Assembly (NCBI GenBank): GCA_944474755.1
Contig: OX104112.1
Span: 61,039,640 to 61,103,639 of the forward strand
Direction: 5' to 3'
Length of the DNA: 64,000 bases
From: Limnoperna fortunei
Lineage: Eukaryota > Mollusca > Bivalvia > Mytilida > Modiolidae
Within the stretch, counting starts at the first letter, position 1. Every line of letters begins with the position of its first letter. The notes under the pieces are model-generated. The model saw only the letters and a list, made by a program, of their open reading frames with translations, had not been told where the DNA came from and made no database searches. The position numbers and the translations under genes are program-made. Positions 37,301-49,300 of the stretch are shown here, piece by piece.

Positions 37301-40300
37301 AGAAAAACTCGCCCGCCCCGAACCACCGCCGATGCCCAATTTAGCTTTCCGGCCAAGGATTGAAGCTGCTTTTTGGACGCACGCCTAGGCCTTAAGAAAT
37401 TCGCCAATTCTGACCTTAGGTCCGCCAGTTTAGAGTCAGGTAATCTGATCTCTTGCAACTGAGAATCAATTTCAACGCCTAAAAATATCATGATTTGACA
37501 CGGGTCTCTAACTTTGGACCAACTTATGTCAAAGCCTAAGCTACGCAACAATGCTATTAATTCTCGTAAAGCCAATGCACAACGCCATTTCGAGATTTCA
37601 CAAATGAAAAAATCGTCTAAATATGCCACAATAGTGAAGCCCCGTCTAGACATCATTCTTCTAATAGCCTGTGAAAGTCTATGAAAAATACCTGGAGCCA
37701 ATTTGGAGCCAAACGGAAGTTTTTTATCAATAAGGGTATATTCATGCCCATCAGGAAAAGTCCATTTAAATCCAGTGACCTCCTGACTACGTTTACTAAT
37801 ATTAACTGAGCGATATGCTGATTTTAAGTCCACCTTAGCCATGTAGCAACCCTTGCTTACTAATTTGCAGGCATCATCGACTGATTGAAATTTTTGTTTG
37901 TCAAAGTCCCCCACAAAATCATTAACTGCGGAACCTACCGGTCTGCTGCAGTCGTGTATAAGTCTAACACCGCCATCTGGTTTAGGTATAACTCCCATTG
38001 GGCTAATGATTTTGGGGGTGGATTCCGCAAAAACATAATTATTATTTTCAATTTCAACTAAAATTTGTTTGTGAGCCTCGCGATAAAGGGGGCTAGAAGG
38101 GTGTGCTGAAGGGTGATTTTTTACTTCAACTTTAGCTGCCAAATTTACCTCATCTACAATGTCAAAACCATTTTGGATGCCATTTAAAATAAAATCTCTA
38201 TCATAATCTGATTTAAGTTCCGTATCCCATGCAGAAAGTCTTAGAGAAGAACTATGTCTAGAGGGCTTCACTGTACGGCTTAGTTTTTTGAATATCTGAA
38301 AGCCGGGTGTTTCTCCCCACACCCAGGAATTGCACAAACATGCTCAAACTTACAGTCTGTAAAGAAACAACCTTTGGCTGCATTAAACTTTTTGCAAATG
38401 GTTTTGCCGTTTGCTGAGTGTGATGCATAAACCTGCGTGTGAAGTCTATTATCCTTAGCCCCTTGTTTCGATTGTTTAGGACCAGGGAAAGATCTACTCT
38501 GAGATTGACCCTTAGGTCTTATAAACACTGAATGTAAATGAGGAACATCCGTACCCCACCTAAAATTATGCTGCTTTTGCATGCGCCTATACTCCCTATC
38601 AAAGATAAGCACAGATAGGATGTCACAGGTGGACATAAGGTGATACACTCTCATTGAATAAGACAAATAATCCATAACATTCGGGGGTAACAAATCACCT
38701 TGGGCCAGGAGCCTAGTCATAATGGACAAATTTGCCATAGACCATTGGGCAACAGAAACATGCTCTAACTTAGGCTTAGAGGGCCCCGTCTTAAAAACAA
38801 GTTTACCCCCATTTGACGAATGGGAGACCAAAGTCTCCTCAGATTGCTCTACATTATGTAAGTAACTATTTGGTACAAAATCAACAATATCTAAATAGGT
38901 TACATTTGGATCGAAATTAATAGACGATAAAAATATCTGTGGATCTTTCCAAGAAACATTGTCGTTTATCAAAGTAGCTGCTGTACCTGATTGAAATTGT
39001 CCGTCGGTGTTTGACACAGACACCATCCTATTGTCCGAATGTCCGTCCGATGAGGCTACTCCTTTCTTATGGGAAGTCATCATACGAAGAACTTCACTAA
39101 CATACGGGTCTCCCTGCACGCCATCTTGACTTGCGCCAGCTCCTCCTCCGCCATCTTGAATTTCGAGGCTTCCGGCATCCCGTGACGTCACCGAAGTTGA
39201 TCCTCGCGCCGCCATCTTAGAAATATCCCCTCCATCGGATGACCCACGCGCATCTCTCCCGTCATGAAAAGTTTTCCTCACAGCCCTTAAAAGGACCTTT
39301 TTCTGACCGATAGGCATGTGGAAATTGTCTATATCTTCTTTCTCGATCATGGAAACCGCTTCCATGGTATCGAAACCCAAGTCTATAAGTTCCTTCGCGG
39401 CATCATCGTTTATCTTCATTGCTGCGGCCCACAATTTCACCTTATCAATGTCCGACCTTATTGTCGTATCAGTGTCGTTACTCGCCATTGTGCAAATTTA
39501 CGCCTTTAAAGTCAGTTATTAACGCCAAACAAATAGAATATAAAAATTATAAAGCCGTGCGACAAAGATCAGTCATAAATGCAACGTTGTGGCATATACT
39601 AATGCTCCCGACTGCTTAAGTGATATGCACACGTGCACAAGTTCCTTGTATCCAAACAGAAAAAACAGCCATTACAACATGCTGCGCAAAAAGTCGGCGA
39701 AAATAATACAAAAAATTAAAAGCGTGTGCAAAGTGCGCTGTCTAAAAGCCGAATGATGCTACCGCCAAATTATTGAAACAAAGGCCAGAGCCTGACCCTG
39801 ATTGGTTAATTCGAACAAATTAATTAATGACCAATAAACCCCATTGGCTGCTGATGAAAATCTCGCAGATCAATTAGTGCACGAGAGCTATGATAGACAA
39901 AGGGGAATTCCCTCTGTCTGGAGAAAGATCGTATAGATACCACAATGGGGGTCAAGATAAACCATGCTAATTAAACCCATAAAGTGGAACAATGCTCTAT
40001 TATATTAAATCAGCACATAAACTGCACTAATTAAAACCATACAGATAAGTGTATCAATACTCTATTTTAATAAAATACCACACTGTAGTAGAACATTGGT
40101 GGATATCCATATGGTGAAAATGGGTACATGTAATTTGGTTGATGGATCAACTGTCTGGACATTGCTTGATCAGAAGAAACTGGACTGGTCATGGTGCAAG
40201 TTGTAACTGGAGGTGTTACTGCAGTTTTTTCGTTGGACTTGCACAGTTAATTTTAGCATAGGATTCCATAGTGTCTTTACTATTATCATTAAAAATATTC

Positions 40301-43300
40301 AATGTAGACATTCTTTTGAGAATACTTATACTTCCTAGAGCTTTAGGGAGTTCCACATTATCTTGGCTCTGATCATGGTTTGGTATTTTACAGTTATAAA
40401 ATTCTTTGAACGACACAGTGAATATTTTGTAGGATGAATTTCTTTCAGTCTTGGTTTAATCAAGTGCATAAAGGATGATTGAGACCTCTCTGCAAATGTA
40501 TTAATCTTTTCCTTTTTCTCTTAACCTCTGCTATATCTCGATTCAAATCTCTGATTTCCTTTTCTATTTCCTTTTTTTTCCTGCTAATCTCTGGTTTGTG
40601 TGTGTCCTTCCTACCACAATATTCCCATGAATTACACGGCTCTTTATCACAAGTGATCGGTCCTTATTTCCATCAGATCCATGACCTTTTATGTGGCAGA
40701 TTGAACAAGTTTGGTTCTTATACTGTCCTTCTGGTTCTGGCAAAGGAACAAACTTGTCAAAGTCTTTTTGAGCTGCAAAAGCATTCACCAGCTTGTCATT
40801 CAGTTGCTTAAGATTTTCGGCCTGTTTTTCTTGAAGTTTCGTTAAACTTCCCTTTTCATTGTCTCCCCTTAGTGATTCGGCAGTACATGTACTGCTGTCA
40901 ATATGTGTCTCAATGGTTTTTGAGCTTATTGCAGCTTTCAAATTCTGTATTACAGCTACAATTTTTCTTCTATGACCAAGAGGCAAACTTTCACCTGGAA
41001 ACTTAGAAGGTCTTCGTTTGTCTCCATAGTGCCTATTGTTTCAACATCGGTAAATCCCATGTTCATTGAATGTTGCAGAGTATTTCTTATAATCAGGTCC
41101 CAGTTATAAAAAAAGTCTTCTGAAGTCATTTCAAAACTCATATTTGCTCATAGGCTGTAAATTGTCATGTTGTATTGAGCTAACTAAATAATGGCAAGTT
41201 TTTTTTTGGACTGGACATAAGGTGGAAGGATTAAATATTAAATAGGGGTGTTTTAATAATACATATATGTACAGATTGTTATAAAGGTAAAACTGTTCAT
41301 TTATATTCACCTGCAAAATGGAACAAACAATAGGACAGGCTGTTGCTACTTGCATGATTTTTAAAAATAAATCCTGAGGAAAAACAAGAGAGGCCATACG
41401 TAGGAAAAAACTACCCGAGTTTCAAATAACAAGAGTTAAAGGACAGCATCAGTCTGGATTAAATTTTTCTGCTTTTTCCAAGCAGACTGGTATTAGCAAC
41501 AAAAACTATTAGCAAATATATTTCTAGTGATGTAAATAAAAAAACAGCACAGCAGCCTAGAAGGGACGTAATAACGGAAGAAGTGTTAAAATGTGTGGAA
41601 TTTTTTAAATATACAAAACCTTCTTTGACTTATTCAGAAATAAGAAACAAACTGCTTGGAAATGGTATGTGTGATCATCAGAATGTTCCATCCATGAAAT
41701 ATCTTTCATATTCTTGTGTACATGAACTTGGAAATTCATACAAAAAATTGGTAACTTTACCGGTAGAAACTCAAAAAGATGATATCCAGCTGCAATTTGA
41801 TGAATTTGTAGAATTTATAAGCACTAAAAACCCAAGTTCCTTACATTTTTTTATGAAAGTGGTGTTTTAAAGATCACTGGGAATAGGGATTATGGCAGTT
41901 CAGTCAAAGGTTCTAGAGCATTTGAATTTCAAAGATATGCTTCAAATGCTAATTATACAGTTAATCTGTTACATTCAAGATTTGGTGTAGACTATTTTAA
42001 TGTTATTGATGGTCCATCTGATATAGTTTGCAGCTTTTAAATTTTTTTGCTGAGGCTATTGATATCAACAATGATAGACTAGCACATGGACAGCGACCTC
42101 TGTTTGTACCTGTTGACACAATTATTATGGATAACTGTGCCTTCCATCACTCGCATAATAAACACTAACTCTAAGACCAGCATGAGTTACCCTGATATAT
42201 CAACCACCGTATCACCCACAACTTAATACATGTGAATACTGCTTTTATATAATGAAACAGATATTGAGATCAAACAGCAATTTCACTTTTGATCAAGCAA
42301 GAACTGCAATTTGTGATGCTGTTTTAGATGGAATAACTCATGAAAAATCAGAGAACATTTTAAACACTGGATAAATTCATTAAAATTATCTCCCTTGTTG
42401 AGTGTCAATTTTCAGTTATTGTTACTAATTTTACAATTTAGAATTTAATGTCTGAAAAAAAGAATTAAAAAATTTATTGTCATTTTGAGATTTTTTCACA
42501 AATCTATGCGGGCAGTTCCTCACACAATGACACATAAAATTTATTACATCAAACACAGAATTAAAAAAGAAACTTAGCATGGGTAAGGAATCTCATTCCG
42601 TAGGACAAACAAAACTTCATTTGGAGACATAAATTCTGGATTGAAACCAGGTGCTCCAAAATTGGGAGCATTACTAGCATAACAAACAACCCTCATTTTT
42701 TTGGTATGTATACTGAGTGGTAAGTCTACTTTGGTACAAGGAAAGACAATATTATTGAAATATGATACATATAGATATAAACCGTGTAATACTAATTAAT
42801 CAACAAGCCCATGATCTGGCCAAATATAAACATGGTCATTATTAAATACATGTATTAGTTGGTCAAACCAAAATGTTAAATACAAATTTCAATAACATAA
42901 TTGGTTTGAATAAAAAATATGTCTAAAAATAGAAATAAATTGGAATTGGACAACAAAAATTTTTTTTTTGGACATTAAAACCTGTTGCTAGTATTTGAAA
43001 ACAAAGCAAAATTTTGAAAAATTTCAGCAATAGACATTTTTGTCCTAAATGATAAATATGGCATATAATATAGTTCAGCATTGCACAACATTCCCCCCTA
43101 CAATCGGTGAAGTTTCATGTATTTTCACCATTGGGGAGTTTACTTTTTTGGCATAGGAAAATTAATCAATGAGTGATTGACTTTTCCTTGTCAGATTTAA
43201 AGTACCCACCGAATAAACTGCAGAGAGAAAAATAGGTATTGTATTCAAACAATGGGACAGTTCATCTTCCAAAAGTTTAAATACCCTGACCAACGCCAGC

Positions 43301-46300
43301 TTATACTCAGGAAAGGTTTCATGTGGTCCGCTATAAATACCAAATAAGAAAAAGATTGCAGCTTAATTGCGTGTTATCTGTCGAAAAGGATTTATAATTC
43401 ATTGAAGATAGTTTGCCTACAGGACTACTCGTTATATGCTGTAATACACTAAAAATGTAATGTGACAATTCAAATCCGAATAATTTACCAAACTTGTTCA
43501 GGGTGATATTTAATGCATAACACATGCATCCAGTTGAACAAATATTCGATCTTCAAGTCTACTGGCACATTAAATCATTATTGATCATCAACAAATAAAA
43601 TACATGTGCAAACTATTCATTAGCACAAAATGTTTTCTTTTCTTTGGGGTAACAATGTTTAGACCTGCAATCAATTAAATGACGTTTATGTTGTCATGAG
43701 TACCACCATGGAGATTGAAATTCTCCGTGCAGTAGAAGTAATCATACTGAATTCTTTGTGTGCTTTTGTTTCAGTTTGTTTAACACAGAATTAATTTTAC
43801 ATCCTGATTTATTGTTGAGAGCTATTCCCCTCACCTAGTTAGGATAGCTGTGTTTCCATGACACTTTTTTCAACTCCCAAAACCAAAAAATTTTCAGGGC
43901 AAAAACTCAATAACAATTCTTTTACCCTTATATACTGGGTCCTAAACAACAAATCATTTGTTATGCTCATTCATTTTTTTTTATGTTGTGCTAACTTGTA
44001 TTGTGTGCTCATAGGTCATTTTTATTTATATTTTAAGAAATTTTCTTGGAATAATTCAGTCATGTATGTATTTCAATGAACCTCCTCTTGGTCTTTATTA
44101 AATAATATTTTTCAATTACCTTACATACTCGCACATAAGTCGGGAAATTGGGAGTTAAAATTTGTTTTAGAGAAGGGTTCCGACTTTAAGCTAGTCATAC
44201 CACAAGAGGAAAGAATTTCGGTCAAAGTTTGAAGGCCGTACATAGATCACCAACTATAAAGATGAAAATAGACAGATACGTGATTAGTTATGCTAAATAA
44301 AGTATATTTAAAACATTAATAAAGATTGTTTTTACTTGTGTATTGTTTATTTTATCCAGTTTCCATATTTCCATTCGTATTTACCACTGTTTACACAAGT
44401 ATGGATTTATTTGTATGTATTGCATAATACATCCGGTGATGTCATGATACAACTAAAGACCGAAAATCAAGATAAACTAACTAATACATATATGCTACAG
44501 AATTCGTTTTTTCATCAATTATTATTTTAATTTACAAAGAATATTCCTTTATATTTTGTATTTAGCTTTCATTTTTTTTAAAAACTCGGCTTTAACTATA
44601 AAATAATTACGAAAATAATTCAGGGAGATAATTACGTTTATATTTTCAAAACTTAGGATAAATGACGAGCGATATTTAACTCATAAAACACGAAAAGCAA
44701 ATAATAAACAAGAAGTCTTACTGATATAATGATTTTTATTGACAAATTTGGAAATTTTTATTTGTTTCTGACCTCATGTGAACATGTCTGTCTTCCGACC
44801 GACTTATACGAGGGTCAACAGCAGAATACCAGTTTTTTAGGCCCAAAAAGACCCCCGACTTATATGCGGACCGACTTTTAAGCGAGCATCTATAGTAGTT
44901 TGGTCTAAAATGTTTTGTCTTTTTTTTTTTATAAAACCCACTTTCATCAAGTTATAAAATGAATAAACAAATGTTAAGCTAATTTTATTAAACATATTTG
45001 TGCTTAATTTTATTAAACATGTTTTGTGCTTATTATATGTATCCACCATATTGTTTATCATGAAAAATTAATGTCACCCATTCTGGAATGGCCTTAAGTA
45101 GTTATCTGATTTTTTGCAGAATCATGTTCAAGATGAATTAGTGAGAGTGCAGCCAGGATTTAAGAGTGAACTTCTGACCTCAGTAGAAATCTTTCACAAA
45201 GATGCAGGAGATTTTGCAGCAGCTTATGACACAGTAAATATTGCATCTTTTGTATAAATCGGAACCTTAAAATGCATTGATGAAAAAGATTAGAATTAGT
45301 TGATAAGACAGCTATAATAACATGATTTATTTAAAAAGATTTTATTCAAGACATCAATATGTATATGAACATTCTGTTTATATATATTTTAGTCATTACA
45401 TAAGGGAGTACTGTACAGTTGTCAGTTGTATAAACCATCTAATCTTAAACTTCTTGATATTCATGAATTTATTATTTATTTATATTTAGAATGATATTTA
45501 TTGTTTTTTGTTTATTCCATTGGGGTGTACAGAGCAGAGAAAAATCCTTTGGAGTGTGGTTGGGCAGTCTGTAAGGATGGCTTACAGGCAGAAACTGTTT
45601 CATAGTTAGTTCACTTCTATGACTATTCAGTCGTTTGTGGAATGGCTGTTTGGACTTGCCAACATATTGTAAGCCACAGATGGGGCACTCAAGAATGACA
45701 ATCAAGCTTTTGCAATTAACAGTAGGGAATATTTTGTACTGTTTATCTGTGATAAATGTAGACAAAGGTTTCATATGTTTGCAACATTTGCAGCGTTTGT
45801 CACCACAAGACTAACTTCTGCCAGCGGCAGTGCTGGGCTTTGCAATCTCTGCTCGTACCAATAAGTTGCAGAGACTGTTGGGTTGCTTAAACGCAACCAT
45901 GGGGGGCTCTGGAAAGATTCTGGACAACCTGGAATTTTTTTCAATAGATTTCCAATGTTCACGTATGGTGCTAATCATGTATATACTTGTTGAATATTTT
46001 AGGAAGGTCCAATGTGTGAAGGAATTTCTCCACATGAAGCCAATGATAGACTTCAAGTTTTTCAGGTATGGTTTTGCATAAACTAAGTCAAAATTATTGA
46101 AAGAATTTTTCTTTCTGGCATATGTTTTGTTAGATTCATTATGTATGTAATAAGTTGTTAAAGTGATTTATTTAGTAGCTGTGTAATTTTGAAACGTTGT
46201 AGAGTCTTTTTTTTTAATTGTACATGTATGTTATTGTTCTGTTGTACAGTCATTTGAACAAGTTGTACGAGTATCATATTAATTCTGTTGTAGAGTATTG

Positions 46301-49300
46301 TTTACACAAGTTATATTTGTTCTGTTGTACATAGCTTTTGACAAGATGCACAAGTATGGTATTCATTATGTTGTACAGTCATTTTAATAAATGTACAAGT
46401 ATATAGGTATTCATTCTGTGGTACAGTCATTTTGTAAGCATTTTTTGTGGTGATGTTTTGACAAGATGTCAATGTGTTGTTGAGTCATTTTGACTGATGG
46501 TACCATTATGGTATTTATTTTGTGATACAGACATATTTTACCAGTTGTACATGTATGATATTTGTTCTGTTTTACAGACAAATTTTACCAGTTGTACATG
46601 TATAGTTTTTGTTCTGTTTTACAGGCATATTTTACCAGTTGTACATGTAAAGTATTTCTTCTGTTTTAGAAGCTTTTTTGACTGTACATGTATGATATCG
46701 AGTTGATGGTAAATGAAACATTGTCAGAAAATAAATTTTTGTATGAGACTAAGAAACAGGTAGAAAAGGGAGGCCCCTCGGAGCATTTCTCTCCTGTTTC
46801 ATGGCAAGTACAAACAAACTTTATATTTTCTGACCATGTACGAATATTGTTTGTTTTGAAATTGCTCAGTATGGTATTTATTTTGTTGCAGACTCAGTTT
46901 GATGAGTTGTTCAACAAGTACAGTATTTACTCTGCTGGAGAACAGCTGTTCGGACTACCTCCGACTGATTACCCTACTCTCATGAGGATCAAGAAGGAAT
47001 TGGGACTGTTACAGAAGTTGTATGGATTGTATAGTAATGTTATGACTGTAATCAATGGATACTTTGATATTCTCTGGACTGAAGTAGATATTGAGAAAAT
47101 CAACACAGAACTTAGTGACCTGCAGAACAGGTATGGTTTTAAAAGCTCGAATGATTTGAACTGTATACATCTATTTGTGTTTGTTTGTTGGTATATTGTT
47201 TAACGCCACTTTCATCAATTTTCAGCTAAATCATGGCATCCAGTTTTTATTGTGGTAGGAAGCCGGTGTACCCAGAGAAAACCCCCAACCTTCGGTAGGA
47301 AAACTGGTAATCCTAGACAATTAAGATTGTAAGGGAGCACACCCTGCCCACATTGAGACTTGAACCTGCAATCTCAGTGTTGACAGACCACATGATCAAT
47401 AGTATACCTTAACCACTTGGCCACTGAGACCCATGTATACATCTAAACGATTGTTGAACATATACCTTGACAGAAATATTGTTCCATATTAATAGATCCT
47501 CTTAAACTCTGCATTGATTTATTGTCAGCACCCCTGTCTTGGACCAGAAAGTTGTGAAAAAATGCTTATACGTGTGTACAATAATCCACATAAACAAGTT
47601 TTAAAAAAGTTTACAGATAAAGTCTGACTTTTTCATGCTTTTAAAAATTTTTAATATGAATATTCTCTTGAAAACCTAGTTATGTACTATCTAGTTTTAT
47701 TTATTTTTTGACTTGATATTAAATAAAAGTTCATTGTCACATTGTTTATTCTGATCATAGTTAGAATGAATAATAAACTGATAAATAAACATATTTTGAA
47801 ACTAAACAGGCAAAGAAACAAAAAAGATCACACAATTTTTTAATTTGTTAATTGTCACAGCATAAACATTGATAATAGATGACTTGACAGACACTGGCTA
47901 TTAACGATAACCTTTGCAACAATCAAACAGGTGAACAACCGCATAATTTTTGTCATCCCATTAAATTATATTAGTTTTAAAAAAATTGTTACAAGTTAAT
48001 ATTCATATGAAGTATACTTATAGAAGTTTGTAAAGGAATTGCTATATAATGATACAAAAATAATACAAAATTTTGTCAGTGACAACAATCAATGGGTTGA
48101 AAGTGCTTGGGGGTTATATAGGAATCACCCTGTCTGTCTGTCTGTCTGTCTGTCCATATCCCTTGTAAGCGCTTCTCCTCCTAAACCGCTTCACAGATTT
48201 TTATGAAACTTTATATGAAGGAAGTACATCATATGTAGATGTGCATGAAGAATTTTGATCGCTGCCGGATATTATTCAGGGGAAATAATTGGACTTAGAA
48301 TTTTAAAAATGAGAGACCTTGTAAGCGCAACTCCTCCTAAACCGCTTCACAGATTTTGATGAAACTTTACATGAAGGAAGTACATCATATGTAGATGTAA
48401 ATGAAGAATTTTCGTCGCTGTAGGATATTATTCAGTGGAGATAATTAGACTTAGACTTTTTAAATATAGTATTCAGTAGGAGACCTCGTAAGTGCAACTC
48501 CTCCTAAACCGCTTCACAAATTTTGATGAAACTTAACATGAAGGAGGTACATCATATGTAGATGTGCATGAAGAATTTTCGTTACTGTAGAAAATTAAGG
48601 GGAGATAATTGGACTTAGCCTTTCAATATAGTATTCAGGGGGAGACCATGTAAGCACAACTCTTCCTAAACTGCTTGATGAAATTTAATGAAACTTAGCA
48701 TAAAGGAAGTACATTATATGTAGATGTGCATGAACAATTTTTTATTGACCTCAAATATCATTAAGGGGAGATAATTTGACTTGAAAGTGAATCGGGGGGT
48801 ATCGCCTGTGAGCATTTATTTTATAATTATGCAAATTGGCTGAAATTTCAATATTTCAAAGAAAGTTTTAACATTGGAATCCTTGGTAACCTGTTAATCA
48901 TTGTAGTATATTAGAAGTTCACTTACTCCTCTTCATTAATTACTACAGAGTAAATTGAAACCTTCAGTAAAAATGTCTTGTTATTTTGGTTCTTATTTGA
49001 AATTTAAGGCATTAATAAAAAAATTAGAATTGGAGTCAAAGAAAAATATTAATTAAATGATATAAATAGAAACTCTATATATAAAAATTTTACTTAGTAA
49101 TGTTGGTAGTCAGTGTTAGTTTCTTTATGTTCCTATTAAATTATCAACTTTGGAAGGTGCTCCTGGTAACCTCTAGTTTGAAAGAATGACCAGTCTATTT
49201 GTGGACATAAAATTTGATGATGTTTTTGTGTTTTTGTTGTAGATGTAGAAGACTCCCCAAAGCTCTTAAAGACTGGCAGGCTTTCATAGAACTAAAGAAA

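Larger units (their letters stand above)
33954..40082 (-). mobile_element. Intact Ngaro-like retrotransposon with split direct repeats (6129 bp)
   Basis: A tyrosine-recombinase retrotransposon read on the minus strand: repeat (40,082-39,689), three ORFs (39,488-35,697), second repeat type (35,616-35,092), first repeat again (35,091-34,698), a 219-bp spacer, second repeat again (34,478-33,954). This is the A1-ORFs-B1-A2-B2 split direct repeat plan known for Ngaro and PAT elements. It lacks the inverted terminal repeats of DIRS1 and has no methyltransferase domain. Members copy via RT and integrate a circular DNA by site-specific recombination, leaving no target duplication, and none is seen here. 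The paired repeats differ at only about two of 525 and one of 394 positions, and all ORFs are open, so the insertion is recent and possibly still competent. Confidence 0.92.
32575..43329. mobile_element. Decayed two-ORF IS630/Tc1-like DNA transposon with long TIRs
   Basis: Terminal inverted repeats of about 180 bp (listed separately) enclose a plus-strand DDE transposase remnant (about 41,398-42,374) and a divergent minus-strand accessory gene remnant (41,141 to about 40,083, continuing at 33,952-33,786). The accessory gene is split by the nested Ngaro element. Without that 6.1-kb insert the transposon would be about 4.6 kb. Borders are the visible limits of TIR similarity; weak similarity continues outward for some tens of bases, and I see no clear target duplication. 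That the TIRs, the transposase and the accessory ORF belong to one element is inference from nesting and symmetry. Confidence 0.6.

Noticed and set aside
37045..37363. Plus-strand open frames opposite the RT gene
   Set aside because: Antisense shadows of a well-supported RT/RNase H ORF.
25442..40082. DIRS1-type structure with inverted terminal repeats
   Set aside because: The repeats are direct and split (A-ORFs-B-A-B), not inverted, and there is no methyltransferase domain, so Ngaro/PAT-like fits better.
46688..46891. Open frame upstream of exon 20 as extra dynein coding sequence
   Set aside because: The family goes directly from the exon 19 peptide (VFQ) to TQFDEL; the upstream part shows no dynein similarity and the acceptor at 46,891 is good.
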